Source of the DNA: Pandoraea sp. ASV26
Lineage (GTDB): Bacteria; Pseudomonadota; Gammaproteobacteria; Burkholderiales; Burkholderiaceae
Assembly (NCBI RefSeq): GCF_016428915.1
Contig: NZ_JAELTP010000040.1
Span: forward strand, 1-45,753
Direction: 5' to 3'
Length of the DNA: 45,753 bases
Position numbers and translations under genes: made by a program. Shown piece after piece: positions 21,318 through 31,152 of the stretch. Numbering within the stretch: position 1 is the stretch's first letter; every line of letters begins with the position of its first letter. The notes under the pieces are model-generated. The model was not told where the DNA came from, did no database searches, and was given only the letters and a program-made list of their open reading frames with translations.

Positions 21318-22745
21318 ATGACGCTCAATTGGCTCGACGTCGGCTTTGCCGTCGCCTGTATCCATGTAATGGGAGTTGTCGCCGCAATCCATGCCGTTCT
21401 GACGGTACGGACGTCGCAAGGCGCGGTCGCATGGGCCGTCTCGCTCGTGACGATGCCCTACTTGACGCTCATCCCCTATCTGTTCCTCGGCCGGTCGAAG
21501 TTCGTCGGCTATGTCGAAGCGCGTCGCGCCCGCAATGAAGCGTTGCAGTCGCGCATTGGCGAGACGCAGTGGAGCAACGAGCCGCCGGTCGCCATGGAGG
21601 CGCACCCGGAATTTGCGGCGCTCACCGCCATGACCGGCATGTCGTTCGTGGCGGGCAATCGCGTGCGTTTGCTGGTGAACGGCCGGGCCACGTTCGACGC
21701 CATCTTCGCCGCCATCGACCGCGCGCACGAGTACATCATCGTTCAGTTCTTCATCGTCAAGGACGACGCCCTCGGACGCGCCCTGTCCGCTCGCCTGCTT
21801 GCGCGCGCCGCAACCGGCGTGAAGGTCTACTTCCTTTACGATCGCATCGGCAGCCACGATCTGCCGCGCAGCTATTGCGAGAAGTTGCGCCAGGGCGGCG
21901 TGATGGTGCACGAGTTCGCGGCCGCCAAACGCGGCATTTTCGTCAACCGCTTCCAGCTCAACTTCCGCAATCACCGCAAGATCGTGGTGATCGACGGCAA
22001 TGAAGCGTTCATTGGCGGGCACAACGTCGGAGTCGAGTATCTGGGCGAGAAGCCGCCGCTGGCCCCGTGGCGCGACACGCACATTTCCGTGCGCGGACCG
22101 GCGGTGGTCGGCATTCAGCGCGCATTCGCCGAGGACTGGCACTGGAGTACAGGTGCGGTACCGGCGCTCAATCGTCAGCCGGCGGCGTCTGGCGAAGACA
22201 TGCACTGTCAGGTGGTGCCGAGCGGCCCGGCGGATCGTCTGGAGACGTCGTCGCTCTTCTTCGTCACCGCCATCAACGCCGCGCAGAAACGCGTGTGGCT
22301 CACCTCGCCCTATTTCGTGCCCGACGAGGCCGTGTTCTCGGCACTGCGTCTGGCGGTGCTGCGCGGTGTGGACGTGCGCATCCTGATCCCCGATCGGGCC
22401 GATCACTACGTGGTGTTCGAGGCGACCACCTCGTATGCGTTCGAGGCCGCACGCAGCGGCATCAACGTCTACCGCTATCAACACGGCTTCATTCACCAGA
22501 AAGTCGTGCTGATCGACGACAGCGCGGCTGCCGTGGGAAGCGCCAATCTCGACAACCGCTCGTTCCGGCTTAATTTCGAACTCATGCTGCTCACGGTCGA
22601 CCGCGCCTTTGCCGATGACGTCGCCTACATGCTCACGCGCGACTTCGAGCAAGCCGTGCTGCTGAACAAGGACGACTTTCGGAAGATTCCGGGATGGCGT
22701 CAGATTTTGATGCGCCTGGCACGACTTTTCGCCCCAATTCTGTAG
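21318..22745 (+). CDS. cls: Cardiolipin synthase (ClsA-type phospholipase D family)
   Basis: Inner-membrane enzyme condensing two phosphatidylglycerol molecules to cardiolipin and glycerol. The ATG at 21318 gives 475 residues; the frame is open far upstream, but that part overlaps prmB and is not Cls-like. Two N-terminal hydrophobic helices (about 5-30 and 37-55) precede two phospholipase-D domains with HKD motifs: His219-Lys221-Asp226 in NHRKIVVIDGNEAFIGG and His393-Lys395-Asp400 in IHQKVVLIDDSAAAVGS. All catalytic residues are present. Lies 128 bases after prmB and 172 before the ABC-F gene. Confidence 0.93.
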   Translation: MTLNWLDVGFAVACIHVMGVVAAIHAVLTVRTSQGAVAWAVSLVTMPYLTLIPYLFLGRSKFVGYVEARRARNEALQSRIGETQWSNEPPVAMEAHPEFAALTAMTGMSFVAGNRVRLLVNGRATFDAIFAAIDRAHEYIIVQFFIVKDDALGRALSARLLARAATGVKVYFLYDRIGSHDLPRSYCEKLRQGGVMVHEFAAAKRGIFVNRFQLNFRNHRKIVVIDGNEAFIGGHNVGVEYLGEKPPLAPWRDTHISVRGPAVVGIQRAFAEDWHWSTGAVPALNRQPAASGEDMHCQVVPSGPADRLETSSLFFVTAINAAQKRVWLTSPYFVPDEAVFSALRLAVLRGVDVRILIPDRADHYVVFEATTSYAFEAARSGINVYRYQHGFIHQKVVLIDDSAAAVGSANLDNRSFRLNFELMLLTVDRAFADDVAYMLTRDFEQAVLLNKDDFRKIPGWRQILMRLARLFAPIL

Positions 22746-22762
22746 ACACGGCGCGGCGCACA

Positions 22763-22791
22763 TCGCTTTCGCGCCCTGAGACCGGTAAAAT
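22763..22791 (+). promoter_or_regulatory. Weak promoter candidate for the ABC-F gene
   Basis: TAAAAT at 22786-22791 is a good -10; the -35 region (22763-22768, TCGCTT) is weak. It lies in the 172-base gap after cls. Confidence 0.35.
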
Positions 22792-22917
22792 GCGGGTTTC
22801 GCCGTCTCCTGCGCCATGGTTTCGATGCCGGGCTCGTCCGATTCGCTTTGGATCGGCCACACGAGCTCGCCGCGCGGCCCCAGGACGAACTGACCCGCTT
22901 TCCCCTCGGCCTTTTTC

Positions 22918-24858
22918 GTGATCCGATTCGAACACCTCACCCTCGCACGCGGCACCAAGCCGCTCTTCGAGGACACCTCCGTCACGCTCAATCCGGGCGA
23001 GCGCGTTGGCCTCGTCGGCGCCAACGGCGCAGGCAAATCCACCCTCTTCGCCTTGTTGCGCGGCCAGTTGCACGCCGATGGCGGCGACGCCTTCGTGCCC
23101 AGCAGCTGGCGCGTCGCGCACGTGATGCAGGAGACGCCTGCGGTCGATCGGACCGCACTCGACTATGTGCTTGACGGCGACACCCGGCTTCGCGAAATCG
23201 AGGCGACCATTGCTGCGGCCGAAGCCGCTCATGACGGTCACGCGCAGGCCGAAGCCCACGCGGCCTTTGCGGACGCCGACGGCTACACCGCGCCGGCCCG
23301 CGGCGAGGCCCTGCTGCTCGGCCTCGGCTTCACGCTCGCGCAAACGCAAATGCCCGTCGCTAGTTTCTCGGGCGGATGGCGCATGCGTCTGAATCTGGCA
23401 CAAGCGCTCATGTGCCCGTCCGATCTGTTGCTGCTCGACGAACCGACCAATCACCTGGATCTCGACGCCATCGTCTGGCTCGAAGACTGGCTCAAGCGCT
23501 ACCCGGGAACGCTGATCGTGATCTCCCACGATCGTGAATTTCTCGACGAGGTCTGCAACGTCACGCTGCATATCGAGAATCAGCAGATCAAGCGCTACGG
23601 CGGCAATTACAGCCAGTTCGAGATCCTGCGCGGCCAGCAACTGGTGCTTCAGCAAAGCGCGTTCGACAAGCAGCAGAAGACGATTGCCCACCTGGAATCG
23701 TTCATCACACGCTTCAAGGCCAAGGCGACGAAGGCACGTCAGGCGCAAAGCCGGATGAAGGCGCTCGAGAAGATGGAGCGCATCGCCCCCGCGCACATCG
23801 CCTCGCCGTTCACGTTCGAATTCCGCCCGGCCGACAGCGCGCCGAACCCGATGCTCGTTCTCGACGCCGTGCGCTGCGGTTATCCGCTTGACGACGGCAG
23901 CGAGAAGATCATCCTGCCGCACGTCACGATGTCGGTGCAGAACGAGCAACGCATCGGCCTGCTCGGCGCCAACGGTCAGGGCAAATCGACGCTCATCAAA
24001 ACGCTCGCCGGCACGCTCACGCCGCTCGCCGGCGAGGTGAAGACCGGCAAGGGGCTACAGATCGGCTACTTCGCCCAGCATCAGGTCGAAACGCTGCGTC
24101 ACGACGATTCGCCGTTGCAGCATCTGCAACGCCTCGCCCCGGACACTCGAGAGCAGGAACTGCGCGATTTTCTCGGCGGATTCAACTTCCGCGGCGACAT
24201 GGCGACGTCATCCATTGCGCCGTTCTCCGGGGGCGAGAAAGCGCGCCTGGCGCTGGCGCTCATCATCTGGCGCAAGCCGAACCTGCTGCTGCTCGACGAA
24301 CCGACCAACCACCTGGATCTCGAGACGCGGCACGCCCTCACGATGGCCCTCGCCCAGTTCGATGGCACGCTGATTCTCGTCTCGCACGATCGGCATTTGC
24401 TGCGCGCCACGACGGATCAGTTTCTGCTGGTGGCGGGCGGCGAGGTGCAGCCGTTTGACGGCGATCTCGATGACTACCGCGACTGGCTGCTGCAACACGC
24501 GGCCGATCAACGTGCGGCGGCGCGAGACGCCAGCAGCGGCAATGGCGAGGGTGCCGACAGTGGCGACGGCGTCAATCGCAAGGATCAGAAGCGTGCCGAG
24601 GCGCAGGAGCGTCAGCGCTTGTCGCAACTGCGCAAGCCACTGCAAAGGAAGATCGAGAAGCTGGAGCAGTCGATGGCGAAGCTCTCGGATGAAAAGGCCC
24701 GGCTCGACGCCATCCTCGCCGACAGCAGCACTTACGAAGAGGCGAAGAAGGCGTTGCTCACCGATAGCCTCAAGCAGCAGGCCGACGTCACGGCCAAGCT
24801 CTCGGATGTCGAAGCCGAATGGCTCGAAGCCCAGGAAGCCCTTGAGCAAATCGCCTGA
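22918..24858 (+). CDS. ABC-F family ATPase, YheS-type
   Basis: Soluble twin-ATPase protein without membrane domains; ABC-F proteins bind the ribosomal E site and influence translation. 646 residues starting at GTG (MIRFEHLTLARGTKPLF). First ABC domain: Walker A GANGAGKS (34-41), signature FSGGWRMRLNLAQAL (about 149), Walker B LLLLDEPTNHLDLD. Inter-domain linker rich in Lys/Arg (FKAKATKARQAQSRMKALEK, about 263-282). Second domain: Walker A GANGQGKS near 351, signature FSGGEKARLALAL near 436 and a second DEPTNHLDLE. A C-terminal coiled-coil extension (about 560-646) follows, as in YheS and Uup. YheS assignment rests on the N-terminal sequence; EttA and Uup are less likely. Confidence 0.88.
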   Translation: MIRFEHLTLARGTKPLFEDTSVTLNPGERVGLVGANGAGKSTLFALLRGQLHADGGDAFVPSSWRVAHVMQETPAVDRTALDYVLDGDTRLREIEATIAAAEAAHDGHAQAEAHAAFADADGYTAPARGEALLLGLGFTLAQTQMPVASFSGGWRMRLNLAQALMCPSDLLLLDEPTNHLDLDAIVWLEDWLKRYPGTLIVISHDREFLDEVCNVTLHIENQQIKRYGGNYSQFEILRGQQLVLQQSAFDKQQKTIAHLESFITRFKAKATKARQAQSRMKALEKMERIAPAHIASPFTFEFRPADSAPNPMLVLDAVRCGYPLDDGSEKIILPHVTMSVQNEQRIGLLGANGQGKSTLIKTLAGTLTPLAGEVKTGKGLQIGYFAQHQVETLRHDDSPLQHLQRLAPDTREQELRDFLGGFNFRGDMATSSIAPFSGGEKARLALALIIWRKPNLLLLDEPTNHLDLETRHALTMALAQFDGTLILVSHDRHLLRATTDQFLLVAGGEVQPFDGDLDDYRDWLLQHAADQRAAARDASSGNGEGADSGDGVNRKDQKRAEAQERQRLSQLRKPLQRKIEKLEQSMAKLSDEKARLDAILADSSTYEEAKKALLTDSLKQQADVTAKLSDVEAEWLEAQEALEQIA

Positions 24859-24910
24859 CGCGAAGACGGCGGCCATGCCGTAGGTCACACGGTCGCCCCC
24901 CCTCCGCCAA

Positions 24911-24950
24911 AAGAAAAAGCCTGGTCGACTGGACCAGGCTTTTCTTTCTC
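24911..24950. terminator. Bidirectional Rho-independent terminator
   Basis: GCCTGGTC (24919-24926) and GACCAGGC (24932-24939) pair around a 5-base loop, flanked by AAAAA on the left and TTTTCTTT on the right. It can end both the yheS (+) and radA (-) transcripts, which converge here. Confidence 0.9.
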
Positions 24951-24977
24951 ACGACGCCACAAGCAACGCCCGTACGC

Positions 24978-26354
24978 CTACAACCCCGCCACCACGGAAA
25001 TCGCATGCTCCAGCCGGTCGACGGCGTGCACTTCGAGGCCGTCGATGGGCTGTTTCGGCGCATTCGCTTTCGGAATGATCGCGATGGAAAAGCCAAGTTT
25101 GGCGGCCTCCTTCAGACGATCCTGACCGCGCGGGCTCGGACGAATCTCCCCCGCCAGCCCCACTTCACCGAACGCCACGATGCCGCGCGGCAGCGGTTTG
25201 TTGCGCAGCGACGAATGAATCGCCAGCAAGACCGCCAGATCCGCCGCCGGTTCGGTGATCTTCACACCGCCAACGGCATTCAGGAACACGTCCTGATCGA
25301 AACACGCGATGCCGGCATGGCGATGCATCACCGCCAGCAACATCGCCAACCGGTTCTGCTCAAGCCCCACCGCCAGACGCCGCGGATTGGGCACCTGCGC
25401 CGTATCGACCAGCGCCTGCACTTCAACGAGCAAGGGGCGCGTGCCCTCCTGCGTCACGAGCACACACGAACCGGGCACACTCTGCTCATGCTGCGAGAGA
25501 AACAGCGCCGACGGATTCGCCACGCCGCGCAGCCCCTTCTCGGTCATGGCAAACACGCCCAACTCGTTGACGGCACCGAAACGGTTCTTGAACGCCCGCA
25601 CGAGCCGGTATGACGAGTGCGTATCTCCCTCGAAGTACAGCACCGTGTCGACGATGTGCTCGAGCACGCGTGGCCCCGCCAGGCTGCCTTCCTTGGTCAC
25701 GTGACCGACCATGATGACGGTTACACCACTCTGCTTCGCGCTTCGCGTGAGCTGCGCCGCGCATTCGCGCACCTGCGCCACGGAACCGGGTGCCGAGCTC
25801 AGCGCTTCGGAATACACCGTCTGAATCGAGTCAATTACCACGACGTCAGGCTTCTCCGACTCGATGACACCCAGAATCTTTTCGAGCTGAATTTCCGCAA
25901 GCAGGTCCAACTCGCCGCCGCCACCCTCGCCTGTCGCGCCGAGGCCGAGCCGTTGCGCGCGCAAGGCGATCTGCGCGCCCGACTCTTCACCGCTGACGTA
26001 AAGCGCTCGCCGCTCGCGCGACAGGTGCGCGAGCGACTGGAGCAGCAGCGTCGACTTGCCGATGCCGGGATCGCCGCCAATCAGCACCACACCGCCCGCC
26101 ACGAGACCGCCGCCCAGCACACGATCGAATTCGCTCACGCCGCTGGAGAAGCGCGGCACATCGGCCGCTTCGATCTGCGCCAGCTTGCGCACCGGCGTGC
26201 TCTTGGCGAGCGATTGGTAGCGGTGACCGGCCGTCGTTTCCGCGACCGACTCGACGAGCGTATTCCAACCATTGCAGTTAGGGCATTGCCCCGCCCACTT
26301 CGGCGTCTGCCCGCCGCATTCGGTGCAGATGTAGACAGTCTTGGCTTTAGCCAT
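24978..26354 (-). CDS. radA: DNA repair protein RadA (branch-migration ATPase)
   Basis: RecA-like ATPase that drives branch migration during recombination. 458 residues from the ATG at 26354 (MAKAKTVYICTECGG); the frame continues upstream, but those residues overlap alr and are not conserved. N-terminal zinc finger CTECGG...CPNC (Cys 10, 13, 24, 27), Walker A GGDPGIGKST (93-102), the RadA-specific KNRFG motif at about 256, and a Lon-protease-like C-terminal domain lacking protease function in the family. Lies 23 bases after alr on the same strand; ends at the bidirectional terminator. Confidence 0.96.
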   Translation of the reverse strand: MAKAKTVYICTECGGQTPKWAGQCPNCNGWNTLVESVAETTAGHRYQSLAKSTPVRKLAQIEAADVPRFSSGVSEFDRVLGGGLVAGGVVLIGGDPGIGKSTLLLQSLAHLSRERRALYVSGEESGAQIALRAQRLGLGATGEGGGGELDLLAEIQLEKILGVIESEKPDVVVIDSIQTVYSEALSSAPGSVAQVRECAAQLTRSAKQSGVTVIMVGHVTKEGSLAGPRVLEHIVDTVLYFEGDTHSSYRLVRAFKNRFGAVNELGVFAMTEKGLRGVANPSALFLSQHEQSVPGSCVLVTQEGTRPLLVEVQALVDTAQVPNPRRLAVGLEQNRLAMLLAVMHRHAGIACFDQDVFLNAVGGVKITEPAADLAVLLAIHSSLRNKPLPRGIVAFGEVGLAGEIRPSPRGQDRLKEAAKLGFSIAIIPKANAPKQPIDGLEVHAVDRLEHAISVVAGL

Positions 26355-26377
26355 GCGTGGAAATCCTGTGGTGACGC

Positions 26378-27448
26378 TTAGTTCGCGTGCACCGGCACGC
26401 GGCGCGCCACGGCACACATCAGCTCGTAGCCGAGCGTGCCGGCCGATGCCGCGACCTCATCGATGCTCAATCCCCGGCCCCACAGCGTGACCGGCGAGCC
26501 CACGCGCGCCTGCGGCACCGGCGTGAGATCGACGGCCAGCATGTCCATCGACACGCGCCCCAACGTGCGCGTGCGCACCCCGTCGACGAGCACCGGCGTA
26601 CCAGTCGGTGCGACGCGCGGATAGCCGTCCGCATAACCGCACGCGACCGTGCCCACGCGCATCGGCGCCTCAGCGGTGAAGACACTGCCATAGCCCACCG
26701 TGCCACCCGCCGGGACTTCCTGAATGCCGATCAACTCGGATTCGAGCGTCATCGTCGGTTGCAGATCGAATTCCGCTGCCGACACGTCGAGCCCCTTCGG
26801 CGACGAGCCGTAGAGCATGATGCCCGGACGAACCCACGCACCGTGCGTCTCCGGATGGCACAACGTAGCGGCCGAGTTGGCAAGGCTGCGCTCTCCCGGC
26901 ACGTCGCATGCGCCGCGCTCGAACGCTTCCATCTGATGCCGGACGCCGCGCGGACCGTCGGCGTCGGAAAAGTGCGTCATCAGCACGATCTGGCTCACGC
27001 CGGGAATGGCGCGGGCGCGCTCCCACGCCGCGCGGTAGCGCTCGGGCGCAAAGCCGAGGCGATTCATGCCGGAATTCATCTTGAGCTGGATGTTGAGCGG
27101 CTTTTTGAGACGCGTGGTCTCCAGCATGCGCAACTGCTCGTCGCTGTGCACTGTCGTCGTCAAACCGAACTCGTCGATGACCGCCAGATCCTCGGGCCTG
27201 AAAAACCCTTCGAGCAGCAGAATGGGGCCAGCCCAGCCGAGCTCACGCAAGCGCACGGCCTCGTCGAGATCGAGCAGGCCGAAGCCGTCGGTGTCGCGCA
27301 ATCCGGGAAACGCGTTCTCGATGCCGTGCCCGTAGGCGTTCGCCTTCACCACGGCCCACACCTTGGCGTTCGGGGCGTGGCGACGGGCGACATCGAGATT
27401 ATGAGCAAGGGCTGCGGTATGAATGGAGACTTTGATTGGACGAGGCAT
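26378..27448 (-). CDS. alr: Alanine racemase
   Basis: PLP enzyme interconverting L- and D-alanine for peptidoglycan. 356 residues from the ATG at 27448 ([19 protein letters not shown]), chosen because conserved sequence begins here; the frame is open 21 codons further upstream. PLP-binding Lys35 in [10 protein letters not shown], substrate and phosphate contacts around NSGMNRLGF, catalytic Tyr near 252 in [11 protein letters not shown], and the C-terminal [12 protein letters not shown]. Both catalytic residues are intact. First gene of an alr-radA pair, divergent from lplT. Confidence 0.96.
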   Translation of the reverse strand: MPRPIKVSIHTAALAHNLDVARRHAPNAKVWAVVKANAYGHGIENAFPGLRDTDGFGLLDLDEAVRLRELGWAGPILLLEGFFRPEDLAVIDEFGLTTTVHSDEQLRMLETTRLKKPLNIQLKMNSGMNRLGFAPERYRAAWERARAIPGVSQIVLMTHFSDADGPRGVRHQMEAFERGACDVPGERSLANSAATLCHPETHGAWVRPGIMLYGSSPKGLDVSAAEFDLQPTMTLESELIGIQEVPAGGTVGYGSVFTAEAPMRVGTVACGYADGYPRVAPTGTPVLVDGVRTRTLGRVSMDMLAVDLTPVPQARVGSPVTLWGRGLSIDEVAASAGTLGYELMCAVARRVPVHAN

Positions 27449-27786
27449 GAGCAGAGACGGAATCAGAGGAGAAGCTCGCCGGGACAGGCTGGCGGCATAA
27501 CGCATCGGCATATTTTCGTGTTATAAAGCCGTGCGCACAACTTGTTTTGCCGAAATCTTTTTCCCGATAACAATATCGGTCTCAGACCGAGGGCGAACGG
27601 GCGCCCGACACGGGGGCTTCAAGGCCGAACATACGGCTGATTAGCGACATTTGCATGATGGATGAGCGCAGATACCCCTGTGTTTAAGCCCGGTTTCTTC
27701 CCGTGTGGGAGCCCCTTGCGGGCACCGCGGATTCCGACAACCGAGACACGCAAGTTTTACGCCGCACGGGATCGACTCAAGTACCG
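27449..27786. other. Divergent intergenic region between alr and lplT
   Basis: 338 bases that must hold both promoters, but I see no strong -35/-10 pair. An odd-length palindrome TCGGTCT-C-AGACCGA lies at 27576-27590. The 27 codons before the lplT ATG are open but have no ribosome-binding site or conserved sequence. Nothing else recognised. Confidence 0.5.
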
Positions 27787-29079
27787 ATGAAGAAAGGCTT
27801 TTATACCATCATGGCCGCGCAGTTTTTTTCGTCGCTGGCCGACAATGCATTGCTCATCGCCGCAATCGCGCTTCTGAAAGATCTGCATTCCCCGCAGTGG
27901 ATGACTCCGCTGCTCAAACTCTTCTTCGTTCTCTCGTACGTCATTCTTGCCGCTTACGTGGGGGCTTTTGCCGACTCCATGCCGAAGGGCAAGGTCATGT
28001 TCATCAGCAACTCGATCAAGGTCGTAGGCTGCCTGATGATGCTGTTCGGCTCGCACCCCCTCATAGCGTATGGCGTAGTGGGCTTCGGCGCGGCGGCCTA
28101 CTCGCCCGCGAAGTACGGCATTCTCACGGAACTGCTACCCGCCGAGAAACTGGTGGCCGCCAACGGGTGGATCGAAGGTCTCACCGTCAGCTCGATCATT
28201 CTCGGTACCGTGCTGGGCGGCGCACTCATCAGTCCCCATATCTCGGAATGGGTGATGCATCGTACCCCTGAGGTGATCAGTTCGCCGGCAATGGCCGCGA
28301 TGGTCGTCATCATGGGCATTTATGTGATTGCCGCGCTGTTCAATCTGCGCATTCCGGACACCGGCGCGCGCTATGCCCGCCAGGAACGCAATCCGATCAA
28401 GCTCGTTTCCGATTTCGCCGACTGCTTCCTCACGCTCTGGCGCGACAAGCTGGGCCAGATCTCGCTCGCCGTCACCACGCTGTTCTGGGGCGCAGGCGCC
28501 ACGTTGCAGTTCATCGTGCTGCGCTGGGCCGAAAAGGCGCTCGGCATGACGCTGTCCGAAGGCGCGATCCTGCAAGCCGTGTCGGCCGTGGGGGTTGCCA
28601 TCGGCGCCATCGTGGCAGCCTCGCGCATTCCGCTCAAGCGCTCGCTCTCGGTGCTGCCGGTCGGTATCGCCATGGGCCTTGCCGTGATGGCGATGGCGTT
28701 CTTCTCGAAGGATCTGCTGCCGTACGGCACCCACTGGAAAGTGCCGCTGTACCTCATCATCGCGTACATCTTCCTCATCATCGTCGGCGCGCTCGCAGGC
28801 TTCTTCGTGGTACCGATGAACGCCCTGCTCCAGCATCGCGGCCACGTGCTGCTCTCTGCCGGTCACTCCATCGCCGTGCAGAACTTCAACGAAAACCTGT
28901 CCGTGCTCATCATGCTGTGCCTGTATGCACTGCTGATCTGGTTCAATGTGCCGGTCGGGTTCGTCATTATTCTGTTTGGTGTGTTTGTGTCGGGCACGAT
29001 GTGGCTCGTCATGAAGCGTCACCAGGCCAATCAGCGCGAATTCGATTCGGTGTCGCTCATTGGCGAAGTCAAGCATTGA
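27787..29079 (+). CDS. lplT: Lysophospholipid transporter LplT (major facilitator)
   Basis: Inner-membrane flippase of lysophospholipids such as 2-acyl-glycerophosphoethanolamine, moving them to the cytoplasm for re-acylation. 430 residues, some 30 longer than E. coli LplT. MKKGFYTIMAAQFFSSLADN is the family's characteristic N terminus; conserved PAKYGILTELLP around 120, and about 11-12 hydrophobic helices follow. In E. coli the gene is paired with aas, the acyltransferase; here it is followed at one base by thiD, so the acyltransferase must be elsewhere (inference). The stop (TGA 29077-29079) almost touches the thiD ATG at 29081, indicating coupling. Confidence 0.9.
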   Translation: MKKGFYTIMAAQFFSSLADNALLIAAIALLKDLHSPQWMTPLLKLFFVLSYVILAAYVGAFADSMPKGKVMFISNSIKVVGCLMMLFGSHPLIAYGVVGFGAAAYSPAKYGILTELLPAEKLVAANGWIEGLTVSSIILGTVLGGALISPHISEWVMHRTPEVISSPAMAAMVVIMGIYVIAALFNLRIPDTGARYARQERNPIKLVSDFADCFLTLWRDKLGQISLAVTTLFWGAGATLQFIVLRWAEKALGMTLSEGAILQAVSAVGVAIGAIVAASRIPLKRSLSVLPVGIAMGLAVMAMAFFSKDLLPYGTHWKVPLYLIIAYIFLIIVGALAGFFVVPMNALLQHRGHVLLSAGHSIAVQNFNENLSVLIMLCLYALLIWFNVPVGFVIILFGVFVSGTMWLVMKRHQANQREFDSVSLIGEVKH

Positions 29080-29080
29080 T

Positions 29081-29911
29081 ATGAATTTGGGTCAGTCGTC
29101 TACTTCCATCCCCATCGCACTCACCATCGCCGGCTCCGATTCCAGCGGTGGTGCCGGCATCCAGGCCGACCTCAAGACGTTTTCCGCGCTCGGCGCATAC
29201 GGCGCCAGCGTGATTACCGCGCTCACCGCGCAGAATACGCAAGGGGTGACCGGTATCCATACGCCGCCGGCGAGCTTCGTCACCGCGCAAATGGACGCCG
29301 TGTTCCAGGATCTGGATGTCGATGCCGTCAAGCTCGGCATGCTGGCCAACGCCGAAGTCGTGCGTGCGGTCGCCGCCGGCTTGCGGCGCTACAAGCCGCG
29401 CTTCGTCGTGCTCGATACCGTGATGATTTCGAAGAGCGGCCACGCATTGCTGCAACCGGATGCCGTTGCCGCACTGCGTGACGAACTGCTGCCGCTGGCG
29501 GACCTGATTACCCCCAATCTGCCGGAGGCCGCCGCGCTGCTTGGTATCGAGCCTGCCGACGACGAAAGCGAAATGGAACGGCAAGCGCAAGCCCTGCGCG
29601 CGCTCGGCGCCCGTAATGTGCTGGTCAAGGGGGGCCATCTGGGCGGTGATCTGAGCCCGGACTGGCTGGTGAGTGCCGCAGGGGTCGAACGCTTCAACGC
29701 GCCGCGCATCGCTGCCCACAATACGCACGGCACAGGCTGCACGCTCTCTGCCGCACTGGCTGCGCTGCGGCCGCGTCGCGAGAACTGGTCGGACACCGTG
29801 CGCGACGCCAAGGCCTATCTCAACGGCGCGCTCGCCGCCAGCGACGACCTGCACATCGGTCACGGCATCGGCCCCGTGCATCACTTCCACGCCGTCTGGC
29901 CCAAGGATTGA
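29081..29911 (+). CDS. thiD: Hydroxymethylpyrimidine / phosphomethylpyrimidine kinase ThiD
   Basis: Phosphorylates HMP to HMP-P and then HMP-PP for thiamine synthesis. 276 residues of the ribokinase-like fold. N-terminal [19 protein letters not shown] (HMP-binding), middle [14 protein letters not shown], and C-terminal [17 protein letters not shown] with the anion hole and catalytic base region (GTGC). Start chosen at MNLGQSS after the lplT stop; an in-frame ATG seven codons earlier would overlap lplT. No other thi genes and no TPP riboswitch are seen nearby. Converges on the DUF1853 gene with a gap of 56 bases and no clear terminator. Confidence 0.95.
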   Translation: MNLGQSSTSIPIALTIAGSDSSGGAGIQADLKTFSALGAYGASVITALTAQNTQGVTGIHTPPASFVTAQMDAVFQDLDVDAVKLGMLANAEVVRAVAAGLRRYKPRFVVLDTVMISKSGHALLQPDAVAALRDELLPLADLITPNLPEAAALLGIEPADDESEMERQAQALRALGARNVLVKGGHLGGDLSPDWLVSAAGVERFNAPRIAAHNTHGTGCTLSAALAALRPRRENWSDTVRDAKAYLNGALAASDDLHIGHGIGPVHHFHAVWPKD

Positions 29912-29967
29912 GGTGCCGGGGCGGTAAGGCGGTAAGGCGCCAACCTGCCAACGCGTCAAAGTGCAAA

Positions 29968-31152
29968 TCAGATCGACGGTGCGCCGTCGTCGACGCTTCT
30001 CGCCAGCGCACGACGCGCCGCCGCTTCCGCCCGCTCGCTCAACTCCTCAATGCGATGCCGGGCGCGCGGCGCCCAGTAATCCGGCACGATAAATCCACGC
30101 TCGCACTCGAACCAATCGCCCTCGCCCGTGCGGCGCGTCAACGAGACGATCAGCAATGGCTCCGCGACACCGCGTTCGCGCCAGTGTGTCTCGATGCGCG
30201 CATGCATGGCCGCGAGCGATAACGCCGCCGAGTCCTCCACGCGCGCCGGCGCAAGCCAACGAGCCCGCGGCAGCATGGCCCAGCGCCGCTCTCCCGGCGC
30301 CACCGGCTCGTGAAGCACCGACTGCGCGTGCGCCCACCATTCATCGAGCGTCGCCCACCACCCCCGACCGTGCGACTCAGACGCGACCTGCGGCACTTGT
30401 CCGCGTTGCGTGAGCGGATGGAACAACCAGCCCTTGAGATAGACCTGCGGCAACCATGGCCCGGGCGCCGGCAATGCGCTGCGCGCAGCTTCGAGTGTCG
30501 TCAGACGCAGTTGATGGCCCACCAGCCGCGCCACCTTGTCGGCCAGACTGTCGGCCAGATTCGGACCCAGCCAATGAAACTGCGCGGCGCGTTCGTCAAG
30601 CACCGACTCGGGAAGCGCCGGCGGCACGAACAAGTACAGCTTCACCGCCAGTTCCCAATGCAGCAATTGATGGTCGGCGCGACGCGTCAGCAGGAAATCG
30701 CACTCGCCAAGCGTCATATTGCCCCGCCGGGGATCACGCACCTGCAAGCCCGCGGCAAGCAGATCGAACCGGGGACTGTGCAGCAGCGCGAAATGCAGCA
30801 ACTGCTCCGCGTAACGGCCCAGCCGGGTGCTTTCGCCGCGCGAGAGAAACTCGCGCAACGGCTCGGGATCGGCGTCGCAAGCCAGCAACCAGTCGTGCAG
30901 GAGTCGGGAATGGAAGACAGGCTCCGCCACGCCGGGATGCGCCCCCGGCAAAACGCCGGAGCGCGCAGCGGCAGGATCGGGGGCCACATCGGCCGCCGCC
31001 TGCACGCTATCGAAGTGTGCCAGTGGCGCCGGGAAGCGCGCGGCACTCAGGAGATCGGCGGACAGCAACAGCCACGCGAGGTCGCGCACCGGCGCCTCGC
31101 GTAGCGTTTCGATCAGTTCGCCGTAGGCTTGTTGGCCGGAATCGATTCGCAC
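29968..31152 (-). CDS. DUF1853 family protein (possible PD-(D/E)XK-like fold)
   Basis: 394 residues from a GTG at 31152; an ATG at 31185 would add 11 residues and more overlap with the gene before it. Recognised as DUF1853, an uncharacterised proteobacterial family. Visible conserved core: VRDLAWLLLSADLL near the start, LGRYAEQLLHFAL (Glu about 115), then GECDFLL (Asp about 152) and HWELAVKLYL (Glu 167, Lys 171). The spacing E...D...E-x3-K resembles the catalytic core of PD-(D/E)XK nucleases, but this is my pattern reading only. Last gene of tsaB-rimI-UDG-DUF1853, overlapping the uracil-DNA glycosylase gene, which hints at a DNA-repair link. Confidence 0.8.
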   Translation of the reverse strand: MRIDSGQQAYGELIETLREAPVRDLAWLLLSADLLSAARFPAPLAHFDSVQAAADVAPDPAAARSGVLPGAHPGVAEPVFHSRLLHDWLLACDADPEPLREFLSRGESTRLGRYAEQLLHFALLHSPRFDLLAAGLQVRDPRRGNMTLGECDFLLTRRADHQLLHWELAVKLYLFVPPALPESVLDERAAQFHWLGPNLADSLADKVARLVGHQLRLTTLEAARSALPAPGPWLPQVYLKGWLFHPLTQRGQVPQVASESHGRGWWATLDEWWAHAQSVLHEPVAPGERRWAMLPRARWLAPARVEDSAALSLAAMHARIETHWRERGVAEPLLIVSLTRRTGEGDWFECERGFIVPDYWAPRARHRIEELSERAEAAARRALARSVDDGAPSI

